Positions 46,716 through 55,482 are shown, counted from the first letter of the stretch. The stretch is DNA of 64,000 nt from AP-15 sp963736715 (GCA_963736715.1 CAVTQA010000010.1:248001-312000); one strand, 5' to 3'. Translations and numbers: made by a program. The notes: a model not told the origin generated them from the sequence alone.

Positions 46716-47708
46716 TCAGGCCGCAAACGCGTCTTCGGTCGCCTGCTCGGGTAGCGGGAACGGGCTCGCTTCGGCGAAGGCGGCAGCGGCCTCGAGTGCG
46801 GCCATGGTTTCGCGCTCCATGGCTTCCATCCCGGTCTCGTCGAGGTAGCCCTGCTCCCTCAGCTGCCGCTCCAGCCGCGCGATCGGATCCTTGCCCTTCC
46901 ACGCTTCGATCTCGGCCGGGTCGCGGGGATCGGGCTGCCCCCGGCGCTCGGTATGGCCGCGCTGGCGGTAGGTCTTGCACTCGATCAAACTCGGCCCGCC
47001 GCCCGACCGCGCCCGATCGACGGCGCGGTTTGCCGCCTGGTAGACTGCGAAGATGTCGTTGCCGTCGACGACGACCCCCGGAATGCCGTAACCGGCCGCG
47101 CGTGCCGCCACATCGCTCAGCGCGTGCGTCGCGGCGGCGGCGGTTTGCGCAGCGTACATGTTGTTTTCGCACACATAGAGCATCGGCAACTTCCAGGTCG
47201 CCGCGATATTGAGGCACTCGTGGAAGGGGCCGGCGTTCGAGGCGCCATCACCGAAAAAGGAGACCGCGACGCCGCCCTTGCCTTCCATCTGCGCGGCCAG
47301 GCCGGCGCCGGTGACGATCGCGATCCCACCCGCGACGATCCCGTTGGCGCCGAGCATGCCGATGCCGAAATCGGCGATGTGCATCGAGCCGCCTTTGCCC
47401 TTGCAGTACCCGGTTTGCCGCCCGTAGAGCTCGGCCATCATGCGGTTGAGGTCGGCGCCCTTGGCGATGCAGTGGCCGTGGCCGCGATGCGTCGAGATGA
47501 TCCGGTCGCCGGAACCCAGCGCGGTGCAGACGCCGACCGCGACCGCCTCCTCGCCGATGTAGCAATGCACGACGCCGTAGATCTTGCCGGCCAGATAATC
47601 GGCCGAAGCGCGCTCCTCGAAGCGGCGGATCGTCAGCATCCGGCGCAGCATCTCGCGCTGCGTGTCGGGCGGCAGGTTCGGCGAGAGGCTTTGAGTTGAG
47701 AGGCTCAT
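46716..47708 (-). CDS. 2-oxoacid (acetoin/pyruvate-type) dehydrogenase E1 alpha
   Basis: 330 residues. TPP-binding motif VSFFGDGASNAGPFHECLNI to CENN, HRGHGHCIAKGADLNRMMAE, GYCKGKGGSMHIADFGIGML and KTYRQRGHTERRGQPDPRDP (the phosphorylation-loop region of E1 alpha). The sequence is closest in style to acetoin dehydrogenase AcoA, but a pyruvate or branched-chain keto acid substrate is possible. It heads the minus-strand run E1 alpha, E1 beta, amidohydrolase, SDR. Confidence 0.92.
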   Translation of the reverse strand: MSLSTQSLSPNLPPDTQREMLRRMLTIRRFEERASADYLAGKIYGVVHCYIGEEAVAVGVCTALGSGDRIISTHRGHGHCIAKGADLNRMMAELYGRQTGYCKGKGGSMHIADFGIGMLGANGIVAGGIAIVTGAGLAAQMEGKGGVAVSFFGDGASNAGPFHECLNIAATWKLPMLYVCENNMYAAQTAAAATHALSDVAARAAGYGIPGVVVDGNDIFAVYQAANRAVDRARSGGGPSLIECKTYRQRGHTERRGQPDPRDPAEIEAWKGKDPIARLERQLREQGYLDETGMEAMERETMAALEAAAAFAEASPFPLPEQATEDAFAA

Positions 47709-47783
47709 GGGGTGATCCTCCGGGCGGGTCGAGGCGCATCATGATGGGCCAGCGCCGGAAGCGTGGCAACCGGAACCTCGGGA

Positions 47784-48245
47784 TCAAAGGCCCAGGTCGG
47801 AAAGGCCCGGATGATCGTCGGGCCGCCGCCCGAGCGGCCAGTGGTATTTCCGGTCGGCTTCGTTGATCGGCAGATCGTTGATGGAAGCCAGGCGCCGCTG
47901 CATCACACCAGCCGCATCGAACTCCCAATTCTCGTTGCCGTAAGAGCGGAACCAGTTGCCGCTGTCGTCATGCCACTCGTAAGCGAACCGCACGGCAATT
48001 CGGTGGTCGGTGAAGGCCCAGAGTTCCTTGATGAGCCGGTAGTCGAGCTCCTTGTTCCATTTACGGGTAAGAAAGGCGACGATCTCGGCCCGGCCATTGA
48101 TGAATTCGGCCCGGTTTCGCCACCGGCTATCCTCGGTATAAGCCAATGAAACCCGGTGCGGATCGCGGCTGTTCCAGCCGTCTTCCGCCATCCGGACCTT
48201 GGCCATCGCGCTCTCGCGAGTGAACGGCGGGATCGGCTCAGCCAT
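47784..48245 (-). CDS. DUF1348 nuclear-transport-factor-2-like protein
   Basis: 153 residues from ATG 48245 with GGAGG upstream. The DUF1348 pattern is complete: KVRMAEDGWNSRDPHRVSLA, YTEDSRWRNRAEFINGRAEI, FLTRKWNKELDYRLIKELWA, IAVRFAYEWHDDSGNWFRSY and NDLPINEADRKYHWPLGRRP. Size and fold indicate an NTF2-like dimer; function is unknown. It lies 75 bases upstream of E1 alpha and may share its transcript. Confidence 0.9.
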   Translation of the reverse strand: MAEPIPPFTRESAMAKVRMAEDGWNSRDPHRVSLAYTEDSRWRNRAEFINGRAEIVAFLTRKWNKELDYRLIKELWAFTDHRIAVRFAYEWHDDSGNWFRSYGNENWEFDAAGVMQRRLASINDLPINEADRKYHWPLGRRPDDHPGLSDLGL

Positions 48246-49466
48246 TGAAAACCTCCTTCGCCAACCGGCGGGGGAACGAACCCCGGTCGCTGCCGCAGTA
48301 TGCCCGTCTCGAAGGTGTATTTCAGCAGCCCTTACGCCAGAGCCCTGCTCCGACCCACTGCTGGATGGAGGCAGCACCAAAAATCCACCACGTTCTTGAG
48401 GTAGTAGTCGAAATCCATTCTCCCGATCGCAGACCAGACAGTTGGCGTCGGATATGCTGCTGGATCGCTGCTATGTCCGTGAGCTTGGCATCAAATTGTA
48501 CACGCGTGGTCTGCGGCTAACGGACCTGTGGCGGGGTGAAGCTGGTGACCGATCTCGCCATCAATTCGGAGAGTGGCCGCGCGGTGAGTGAGCCGGCAGC
48601 GCCGCGCGCTGATGCTGAGTCGACGTCGTTGGCCGAGTAGAGTGAGTTCAGGTAATTCAGAACCGGCTGGTCATGGCTACGTCGACCGCGTGGGGGTCGA
48701 GCCCGACCACTTCGGCTCGTCAGCCGGGACATGTTTTGCCGGAGTGCTGAGCTCTGCGAGCTGCCCGTTGGCCTGATGCTTAAATCCTCGGAATAAGGCA
48801 GCAGCAGATACGTTGATAACTTCCGGAAGGCTCGGCAAGCGTCCGCAACTCTTCCGGCGAGAGACGGCTGCTCCGCGACCGCTGGTGCGGACGGCACTGT
48901 GCGTGAGGGTTATTTGAGGATATATTTGCTAGGGACAATTTGTATTCTTAAACGACACCCTATGTCACGTGTCACGCCCGGGCCGAAACCGCCTGTGGGA
49001 GCTGCGCTGGCTATCGCCCAAACCGTATTGCGCTGACCTGAATAGACCAGCCCCGGTCGCGGTGACCAACTTCCGAACTTGACATGACCACTTCGGTGAC
49101 CTCGACACCCGCTGTTCCAGATCAGCCCGGCCGAAACACATAAAATGCACCTCGAAAAAAATTTTCTGAAACGCATCCCGTCCAACACGATTAATTCATA
49201 TAGAAGTCGGACGAATTCATGCGGAGAAAGGCCCAGTCCAATGGACTAGAGCATTGAGGAGACCTTTTGTCCCCGGGTTGCTCGACGGTGGTTCAAAAAA
49301 TCGCTGACGGAGTTCTTTATCTGCGGGACGGCTGACTGACGCCGGTAGCGTAATAAACGTGGCGGCCCGAGGGCGCTGGTTTCAGACAGCGTTGAAAGGG
49401 CGAACGGCGTGTCGTACCGACGTGGCTCTCAGTCTGAGGTCCGATCATACAAAGTTTTGTCGGCAG
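48246..49466. other. 1.2 kb region without a recognisable gene
   Basis: No reading frame here matches a family I know or has a convincing ribosome-binding site. A minus frame starting at 49176 (MRFRKFFSRCILCVSAG) mimics a signal peptide but continues with an atypical sequence. Parts near 48890-48960 and 49150-49220 are AT-rich and may hold promoters or decayed foreign DNA. Confidence 0.45.
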
Positions 49467-49482
49467 TGTGACGCAGGTCACA
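49467..49482. promoter_or_regulatory. CRP/FNR-superfamily binding site
   Basis: TGTGACGCAGGTCACA is a perfect TGTGA-N6-TCACA palindrome, extended to GTGTGA...TCACAC by one base each side. This is the CRP consensus, and FNR/FixK-type sites (TTGA-N6-TCAA) differ only slightly. It lies 70 bases upstream of an uncertain small frame at 49553 and 455 bases upstream of ctrA. A second short palindrome CTTC-N8-GAAG follows at 49483. Confidence 0.6.
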
Positions 49483-49552
49483 CTTCTCGATCACGAAGTG
49501 TCCGAATGATTGTGAGGCTTGCAGAATTGAGTCGCTAATAAGGAGGGGGTTG

Positions 49553-49837
49553 ATGTCTCTGGTGCTCAAGTTTCGGACACCGCAAAGCCACGAGGCGAGT
49601 TCAGCTGGAATCGGAACAAATCGCCGTCTTCCAACGATGACCTCGCCAACGGGTGCATCTCACTGGGGTGGTGGAACGACTGCGCGGCTCAATGGAAAAA
49701 GCCGCAAGGCATGCCTTGTCAACGGTCTCGCAAAAGGCCCCGACAGCACCCGGCATGATGCCTGCACGACTGACCCAATCGGTTACCCGAGCCAATCGCC
49801 CCCCACTCGGTTCCGCGATCCCCGGTCGCAAGTCTAA
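49553..49837 (+). CDS. uncertain 94-residue reading frame with strong RBS
   Basis: ATG 49553 is preceded by AAGGAGGGGG at good spacing. The protein begins MSLVLKFRTPQSHEASSAGI and is Ser/Thr/Gly/Arg-rich with no recognised fold. Other frames are open over the same stretch; one starting GTG at 49653 reads LTGVVERLRGSMEKAARHAL. The strong ribosome-binding site and the CRP/FNR palindrome upstream suggest something is translated here, but which frame is real, and whether it is intact, is unclear. Confidence 0.3.
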   Translation: MSLVLKFRTPQSHEASSAGIGTNRRLPTMTSPTGASHWGGGTTARLNGKSRKACLVNGLAKGPDSTRHDACTTDPIGYPSQSPPTRFRDPRSQV

Positions 49838-49843
49838 ACTTCG

Positions 49844-49891
49844 GAATTACCAGTAAACCACTTGTTAACTAATTCTGGTAATTCTGGTTAA
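49844..49891. promoter_or_regulatory. ctrA upstream region with inverted repeat and TTAA half-sites
   Basis: GAATTACCAG (49844-49853) and CTGGTAATTC (49875-49884) are perfect 10-base inverted arms. Two TTAA tetramers (49865-49868 in GTTAACT, 49888-49891 in GTTAACC) and a tandem TAATTCTGG lie here. CtrA recognises TTAA-N7-TTAA in Caulobacter; the spacing here is wider, so autoregulation through half-sites is only possible. Located 46-93 bases before the ctrA ATG. Confidence 0.45.
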
Positions 49892-49936
49892 CCAAGGCCC
49901 GCCGGCATGACAACCGGCCGAAACCCGGAGGTTCTA

Positions 49937-50686
49937 ATGCGCGTGCTTTTAGTCGAGGACGATACGCAAACCGCAGCCAGCATCAAAATGCTGCTGAGTA
50001 ATGAGAATTTTATCTGTGATACGACCGATCTCGGCGAGGATGGCCTGGAGATCGGCAAACTCTACGATTACGACATTATTCTTCTTGATTTGATGCTGCC
50101 GGACATTGACGGCTATGAGGTGCTTCGACGCCTGCGCGCCGCACGGGTTCGCACGCCAATCCTGATCCTCTCGGGTCTGGCCGAGCTCGACCACAAGATC
50201 AAGGGGCTAGGGTTTGGCGCCGATGACTTCCTGACGAAGCCGTTCGACCGGCGCGAGCTGATCGCGCGCATACAAGCGATCGTGCGGCGGTCGAAGGGCC
50301 ACTCTGAATCGACGATCCGGACCGGAAAGCTGGTCGTCAACCTCGATACGCGTGTCGTGTCGGTTGACGACCAGCCGGTGCATCTCACAGGTAAAGAATA
50401 CGGAATCCTAGAACTTCTCAGCCTGCGCAAGGGCACGACTTTGACGAAGGAGATGTTTCTCAACCACTTGTACGGCGGCATGGATGAGCCTGAGCTCAAG
50501 ATCATCGATGTTTTTGTCTGCAAGCTGCGCAAAAAGCTCGCCCAGGCGACCGGCGGCAGCCATTACATCGAGACGGTATGGGGCCGAGGTTACGTTCTCA
50601 GGGATCCGGTTCCAATGCCCGGCACTCCGACGGCCAGTCCCAGCGCCGATATTTCAGCCGCGCGTCGCAGCACGGCAGCAGCCTAG
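49937..50686 (+). CDS. ctrA: cell-cycle response regulator CtrA
   Basis: 249 residues from ATG 49937, after GGAGG. Receiver domain: MRVLLVEDDTQTAASIKMLL, acidic D8/D9, phosphoacceptor D51 in YDYDIILLDLMLPDIDGYEV, ILILSGLAELDHKIKGLGFG, Lys in DDFLTKPFDRRELIA. The linker AIVRRSKGHSES is characteristic of CtrA, as is the DNA-binding domain LLSLRKGTTLTKEMFLNHLY, GGMDEPELKIIDVFVCKLRK and HYIETVWGRGYVLRDP, nearly unchanged from Caulobacter. The C-terminal tail (GTPTASPSADISAARRSTAA) is longer than usual. CtrA controls replication, division, motility or developmental genes. Convergent with chpT. Confidence 0.95.
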   Translation: MRVLLVEDDTQTAASIKMLLSNENFICDTTDLGEDGLEIGKLYDYDIILLDLMLPDIDGYEVLRRLRAARVRTPILILSGLAELDHKIKGLGFGADDFLTKPFDRRELIARIQAIVRRSKGHSESTIRTGKLVVNLDTRVVSVDDQPVHLTGKEYGILELLSLRKGTTLTKEMFLNHLYGGMDEPELKIIDVFVCKLRKKLAQATGGSHYIETVWGRGYVLRDPVPMPGTPTASPSADISAARRSTAAA

Positions 50687-50714
50687 CGGCCCCAGATGAG
50701 CTAAGCGGGGTCGC

Positions 50715-51446
50715 CTATCGGGGAACGACCACTTCGAGCCGGACCCGTCCGGGCTCCGCGGTCGCTATCAAAGAGCGCTCGAGCGCTTTGGCGAGCAGCC
50801 CGGTGAAATAGGGCTGCACCGTGCGAGCGGTGAGATCGGCAATCGGCGTTACGAGCATCAGCGCCGCATGCGCTTCAGCGGACAGAGCGGCGGGCTTCCC
50901 GACCGCTTCTAGGCTGAGCGGCCCGTCGGTTAGAACGAGGCGACCGCCGCGCGGCAACGCATCGGCCGCGACCGAAAGCAGATTGCAGGCCAGCTTTTGC
51001 CAGTCGGGCGACAACATCCGAATACCCTCGGCATAATCGCCGGTGATATTGGCCGCAGCCAAGAAGCCGGTGGCGATCTCGTACGGCGCCGGGCCGGCGA
51101 TTGCGGAGCCCGAGCTGAACCCGTAAGCAAACCGGTAGAATTGCAACCGGGAGCGGGCGCGTCGCGCACTCTCGCTGACCAACGCCACGGCATCGTGCAG
51201 GAAGGCCGGGTTGAGCGATGACCCCACACCAGGGCCCTCCTCGGCGAGGAGTTCGACACCATTATTGATTGCGGCGATGGGTCCGCTCAACTCATGACAG
51301 AGTCGCGCGGACAGCAGTTCCAAGACGCGCAAATCGACGGTTCCGGCCGAAGCGGCATGCCGATACTCGGCTGAGAAAGATGAGGGCTCGATAGCCTCGG
51401 CAACAGCCGTTTGCGGTTTGAAACGGTCTAAACCGTGCCGTGCCAT
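50715..51446 (-). CDS. chpT: histidine phosphotransferase ChpT
   Basis: 243 residues. The phosphorylated His is H51 in VLELLSARLCHELSGPIAAI NNGVELL, the ChpT signature. The next helix FLHDAVALVSESARRARSRL QFYRFAYG also matches, followed by a degenerate ATPase-like C-terminal domain (LSPDWQKLACNLLSVAADAL, GGRLVLTDGP). ChpT carries phosphate from the hybrid kinase CckA to CtrA and CpdR. It ends 28 bases from the ctrA stop on the opposite strand, which pairs sender and receiver genes in one locus. Confidence 0.9.
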   Translation of the reverse strand: MARHGLDRFKPQTAVAEAIEPSSFSAEYRHAASAGTVDLRVLELLSARLCHELSGPIAAINNGVELLAEEGPGVGSSLNPAFLHDAVALVSESARRARSRLQFYRFAYGFSSGSAIAGPAPYEIATGFLAAANITGDYAEGIRMLSPDWQKLACNLLSVAADALPRGGRLVLTDGPLSLEAVGKPAALSAEAHAALMLVTPIADLTARTVQPYFTGLLAKALERSLIATAEPGRVRLEVVVPR

Positions 51447-51562
51447 CTGCGATCATCCGTTCGGGCTGCACAGCCGTCCTGCTACCACCGCGAGCGTCAG
51501 TCTGGCGTCCAGAACTGAAGCACGTTTCACCCATCGGCCCGGCGAATGATCCGCCGACTTCC

Positions 51563-52201
51563 TCAACCCGATTGCGATGGGTTTCCCCGGCCACCTTCGG
51601 CGGCGAGGAGCGCCGCGGCGGTCGTGAGATCTTCCGGCCGGTTGGCGTTGAAGAACGGGTCTATCGGCTCGCTGGGGAACGGCACGGTCGCGAGGCGGTG
51701 GCGCGCCGTCCACACATCGACCTTGCGGACCGTTTCGTCCACGATCGCGTGGCGCAGGTCTTCGCGCAGCCGCACCGGCCAGAGGCCGATCACCGGATGC
51801 GGCTGACCGCCAGACGCTGCGCAAGCGAGGTCTGCGCCGGATTCTTCCATACCGCGCACGAGCCGTGACACGAGGTCTCTCGGCAGGAACGGTGCATCGG
51901 TTGCGACGCTGACGACGTAAGTACAATCCGGGCGGTGCTCAGCCGTCCAATCGAGCCCCGCCAGCACCCCCGCCAGCGGCCCGGCGTAATCGGGAACGCT
52001 GTCCGGCACTACCGGGAGGCCAAAGCTTGCAAACCGGGCGGGATCGCCATTTGCGTTGAGCACGAGTGTTTCGACCTGCGGCCGCATCCGCTCGATCACC
52101 CGCCCGAGCAGCGGTACTCCGCCGATAACGCGCAATGCCTTGTCGCCGCCGCCCATGCGGCGGGATTGCCCGCCGGCGAGCAACAGGCCGACAATCTTCA
52201 C
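51563..52201 (-). CDS. mobA: molybdenum cofactor guanylyltransferase
   Basis: 212 residues. Attaches GMP to molybdopterin to make the dinucleotide cofactor (MGD). Nucleotide motif LLLAGGQSRRMGGGDKAL, then VLNANGDPARFASFGLPVVP, YAGPLAGVLAGLDW, the metal site SVATDAPFLPRDLVSRLV and PFFNANRPEDL. The GTG start overlaps the fdhD stop (GTGA at 52201-52198), so translation is coupled. MGD and FdhD are both required for formate dehydrogenase activity. Confidence 0.94.
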   Translation of the reverse strand: MKIVGLLLAGGQSRRMGGGDKALRVIGGVPLLGRVIERMRPQVETLVLNANGDPARFASFGLPVVPDSVPDYAGPLAGVLAGLDWTAEHRPDCTYVVSVATDAPFLPRDLVSRLVRGMEESGADLACAASGGQPHPVIGLWPVRLREDLRHAIVDETVRKVDVWTARHRLATVPFPSEPIDPFFNANRPEDLTTAAALLAAEGGRGNPSQSG

Positions 52202-53079
52202 GCCGCGTCCTCCTCGGCGCTTGCTTTGCGCGCGAAACGGGAATGCTCGTCATCAACCGAACTCAGATTGCCGTCGAAGACGATGCGCTCGCTCCCGGCG
52301 AGCGCGACGAACCGTTTCCCCTTGGCGCGGCCGATCAGGGTCAACCCGGCCTGCCGCGCGAGATCGACACCCCACGCGGTGAAGCCCGAGCGCGAGATCA
52401 GGATCGGGATGCCCATCTGTACGGTCTTGATCACCATCTCGGAGGTCAACCGTCCCGTGGTGTAGAAGATCTTGCCCGCCGGGGAGATCTGATGCCGGTG
52501 CATGTAGCCGGCGATCTTGTCGATCGCGTTGTGCCGGCCAACATCCTCCATATAGATCAGCGGCCGGTCCTCCTCGCACAGCACGCAGCCATGGATCGCT
52601 CCGGCCGCCAGGTAGAGACTTGGCACGGTGTTGATCTTGCGGGTCAGCGCGTAAAGCCACGAGGTGCGCAGCACCGCGTTCGGGTCGAGCCGGACCTCCT
52701 CGAATTTCTCCATCAGGTCGCCGAACACGGTGCCCTGGGCGCAGCCCGAGGTCAGCGTCTTCTTTTTCAGCTTGTCTTCGAAATCGGTCTCGCGGTCGGT
52801 GCGCACGACAACCGTCTCAAGCTCCTCGTCGTAGTCGATGCCGGTGATCCGGTCATCAGACCTAAGCATGTTCTGGTTGAGCAGATAGCCGACGGCGAGA
52901 TAATCGGGGTGGTCGCCGATCGTCATCATCGTGACGATCTCGCGCCCATTGAGGAATAATGTCAGCGGCCGCTCCATGACGACGGCGGTCTCGATCAGCC
53001 GGCCTTCGTGGTCGATGCCGGTAACGGCGCGGGTCAGCCGCGGGTCGTCGGGTTGCGGGCGGACGGCGAATTCCTGCAT
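52198..53079 (-). CDS. fdhD: formate dehydrogenase sulfurtransferase FdhD
   Basis: 293 residues from ATG 53079 (MQEFAVRPQPDDPRLTRAVT). FdhD transfers sulfur from IscS to the molybdenum of formate dehydrogenase. Features: VVMERPLTLFLNGREIVTMM, GDHPDYLAVGYLLNQNM, the Cys loop KTLTSGCAQGTVFGDLMEKF, HGCVLCEEDRPLIYMEDVGR HNAIDKIAGY and LTSEMVIKTVQMGIPILISR. The active loop has one Cys where E. coli has CxxC. Operon with mobA. Formate dehydrogenase genes are not in this window. A start at 53139 is less likely as it would abut the divergent DUF29 start. Confidence 0.93.
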   Translation of the reverse strand: MQEFAVRPQPDDPRLTRAVTGIDHEGRLIETAVVMERPLTLFLNGREIVTMMTIGDHPDYLAVGYLLNQNMLRSDDRITGIDYDEELETVVVRTDRETDFEDKLKKKTLTSGCAQGTVFGDLMEKFEEVRLDPNAVLRTSWLYALTRKINTVPSLYLAAGAIHGCVLCEEDRPLIYMEDVGRHNAIDKIAGYMHRHQISPAGKIFYTTGRLTSEMVIKTVQMGIPILISRSGFTAWGVDLARQAGLTLIGRAKGKRFVALAGSERIVFDGNLSSVDDEHSRFARKASAEEDAA

Positions 53080-53141
53080 GCCTCGATGATGGGTCGGGAC
53101 GGCTTCCGCTGCAAGGCGGCCAATGCCATATTGAGGCAATC

Positions 53142-53624
53142 ATGACGGATCTGAAGACCCTTTACGAAGAAGACACCGCGGCTTGGTCCGAACAGCAGGC
53201 CGCAGCACTGCGCGCCGCCGCCCGCGGGGCCACAAACCAGCCCCTTGACTGGGAGAATCTGGCCGAGGAGATCGAGGATTTGGCTAAGTCGCTCCGATTG
53301 AGACTCCGGAGCCAGATTTCACGGATAATCCATCACCAGGTTAAGCTCCAATTCTCGCCGGCCTTCGACCCCCGCAACGGCTGGCGCCGCGCAATTCGGC
53401 AAGCGAGGCTCGATATTGACCGTATCCTGGAGGATAGCCCCAGTCTGAGGCCTGAAGTACCGCGTCTCATCGAGAAAGAGACGCCGCGCGCTGTCCAGCT
53501 CGCGATACTTGACCTGGAGGAGCACGGCGAGTTCGATCACATGGAGTTCCCCACAATCCGAAAAACGTCCTACGCGGAGGACCAGGTGCTTGGCGACTGG
53601 TTCCCTGAAGAGCGGCGGAGCTAG
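53142..53624 (+). CDS. DUF29 domain protein
   Basis: 160 residues, divergent from fdhD. DUF29 pattern: LYEEDTAAWSEQQAAALRAA, PLDWENLAEEIEDLAKSLRL, IIHHQVKLQFSPAFDPRNGW and IDRILEDSPSLRPEVPRLIE. The C-terminal YAEDQVLGDWFPEE is typical. DUF29 proteins are short helical proteins of unknown function, often multi-copy and associated with mobile or cyanobacterial/alphaproteobacterial genomes. Confidence 0.9.
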   Translation: MTDLKTLYEEDTAAWSEQQAAALRAAARGATNQPLDWENLAEEIEDLAKSLRLRLRSQISRIIHHQVKLQFSPAFDPRNGWRRAIRQARLDIDRILEDSPSLRPEVPRLIEKETPRAVQLAILDLEEHGEFDHMEFPTIRKTSYAEDQVLGDWFPEERRS

Positions 53625-53712
53625 CGCGGCATAACCATGACAGGTCGGGGGCGACATTCGCCAGCGGCGCCCCTATCTTAACGAGGTAAGCCGCGCGGGA
53701 AGCGAGTAGGCC

Positions 53713-54705
53713 ATGATCGACCCGTTTGGACGAACGATAACCTATCTGCGCGTTTCGGTGACCGACCGTTGCGACTTCCGCTGCGTTTATTGCATGGCGG
53801 AAGAGATGACGTTTCTGCCGAAATCCGAGCTCTTGACCCTCGAGGAGCTCGACCGGGTCTGCAGCGCCTTCATCCGGCTCGGCGTGAAAAAGCTCCGCCT
53901 GACTGGCGGGGAGCCGCTCGTCCGCCGCAACATCATGAGCCTGTTCCGCTCGCTCGGCCGGCACATCCGCACTGGCGCGCTCGACGAGCTGACCCTGACG
54001 ACCAATGGCAGCCAGCTCGCCCGTTACGCCGGCGAGTTGCGCGACTGCGGCGTGCGCCGGGTCAACGTATCGGTCGACACGCTCGATCCGGCGAAGTTCA
54101 CCGAGATCACGCGCCGCGGCCGGCTGGAGGTGGTTCTCGAAGGGCTCGCGGCGGCCAAGGCTGCCGGGCTCGCGGTCAAGATCAATGCCGTCGCGTTGCG
54201 CGGCGTCAACGAGGACGAGCTCGACGATCTCGTGGCATGGACCGGCGCGCAGGGCTTCGATCTCGTATTCATCGAAGTCATGCCGATGGGCGATATCGGC
54301 GGGGAAAACCGGCTCGACCAGTACCTGCCGCTATCGATGGTGCGTGCCCGATTGCAGCGGCGATGGACGCTCGACGAAACCGATTATCGTACCGGTGGTC
54401 CCGCGCGCTACGTAACGGTGCGGGAAACCGGCCGGCGGCTCGGCTTTATCACCCCTTTGACCCACAATTTCTGCGAGAGCTGCAACCGCGTGCGTTTGAC
54501 CTGTACGGGCACCCTCTTCATGTGTCTCGGCCAGGAGGATGCAGCGGATCTGCGCACGCCGTTGCGCCAATCCGAAGGCGACGAGGTGCTCGAAGCGGCG
54601 ATCCGGCAGGCGATCGACCGAAAGCCCAAGGGCCACGACTTCATCATCGACCGTCGCCATAACCGGCCAGCCATCGCGCGACATATGAGCGTGACCGGCG
54701 GGTGA
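53713..54705 (+). CDS. moaA: GTP 3',8-cyclase
   Basis: 330 residues. Radical-SAM enzyme for the first step of molybdenum cofactor synthesis. The SAM cluster is C20, C24, C27 in TDRCDFRCVYCMAEEMTFLP; the GTP-side cluster is CESCNRVRLTCTGTLFMCLG near the C-terminus with the correct CxxC-13-C spacing. SAM-binding RLTGGEPLVRRNIMSLFRSL and the end RHMSVTGG (GG tail, used for activity) are present. It overlaps nadK by four bases. mobA and fdhD lie close by on the other strand. Confidence 0.96.
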   Translation: MIDPFGRTITYLRVSVTDRCDFRCVYCMAEEMTFLPKSELLTLEELDRVCSAFIRLGVKKLRLTGGEPLVRRNIMSLFRSLGRHIRTGALDELTLTTNGSQLARYAGELRDCGVRRVNVSVDTLDPAKFTEITRRGRLEVVLEGLAAAKAAGLAVKINAVALRGVNEDELDDLVAWTGAQGFDLVFIEVMPMGDIGGENRLDQYLPLSMVRARLQRRWTLDETDYRTGGPARYVTVRETGRRLGFITPLTHNFCESCNRVRLTCTGTLFMCLGQEDAADLRTPLRQSEGDEVLEAAIRQAIDRKPKGHDFIIDRRHNRPAIARHMSVTGG

Positions 54706-55475
54706 CTGGGCCGCCACCCCGGATCGCCGCCGTCGCGGCGGATACCGAGGCCGCGCAGCAGGCGCTCAGAGAACTGTGCAGCCGTTATTCTTGTGTTGCT
54801 TCGGAGGATGCCGAAATCATCGTGTCGCTCGGTGGTGACGGCTTCATGCTGGAGACACTCCACCGCTTTTTATCCACCGGCCTTCCGATTTACGGCATGC
54901 ATCTCGGCAGCGTCGGGTTTCTGATGAACGCCTACCGGCCCGACGGGCTGATCGAGCGGCTCGCCGCGGCGCAGCCGGTCGTGCTGCATCCGCTCGAAAT
55001 GATCGCGACCTGCGAGCGCGGCGAGACATGCCGGGCGATCGCCTTCAACGAAGTCTCCTTGCTGCGCGAAAGCCGGCAGGCGGCGAAACTTCGCGTCACC
55101 GTCGACGGCGTCGTGCGCATCGAAGAGCTGATGGCAGACGGCATTCTGGTAGCGACGCCGGTCGGCAGCACCGCCTACAATCTGTCGGCGCACGGGCCGA
55201 TCATCCCGCTCGGCGCCGGCATCCTGGCCTTGACCCCGATCACGGCGTTCCGCCCGCGGCGGTGGCGCGGCGCGCTGTTGCGTCACCACGCGAAAGTCCG
55301 CATCGACGCGCTCGAAACCGACAAGCGGCCGGTCAGCGCCGTTGCCGACTTCACCGAGGCACGCGACGTCGTCGCCGTCGAGATCCACGAGAACCGGCAC
55401 ACCAAGACGACGCTGCTCTACGACCGCGAGTTCAACCTCGAAGAGCGGGTGATCAAGGAACAATTCGCTTCCTGA
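54702..55475 (+). CDS. nadK: NAD kinase
   Basis: 257 residues from a GTG at 54702 that overlaps the moaA stop (GTGA). Phosphorylates NAD+ to NADP+. ATP/NAD motifs: SLGGDGFMLETLHRFLSTGL with the catalytic Asp in GGDG, IYGMHLGSVGFLMN, FNEVSLLRESRQAAKLRVTV, MADGILVATPVGSTAYNLSA and GAGILALTPITAFRPRRWRG. Short alphaproteobacterial form lacking an N-terminal extension. Confidence 0.95.
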   Translation: MTGPPPRIAAVAADTEAAQQALRELCSRYSCVASEDAEIIVSLGGDGFMLETLHRFLSTGLPIYGMHLGSVGFLMNAYRPDGLIERLAAAQPVVLHPLEMIATCERGETCRAIAFNEVSLLRESRQAAKLRVTVDGVVRIEELMADGILVATPVGSTAYNLSAHGPIIPLGAGILALTPITAFRPRRWRGALLRHHAKVRIDALETDKRPVSAVADFTEARDVVAVEIHENRHTKTTLLYDREFNLEERVIKEQFAS

Positions 55476-55482
55476 ATCACCG

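Noticed and set aside
48910..49188. Signal-peptide-like minus frame MRFRKFFSRCILCVSAG
   Set aside because: The remainder is not protein-like and there is no ribosome-binding site.
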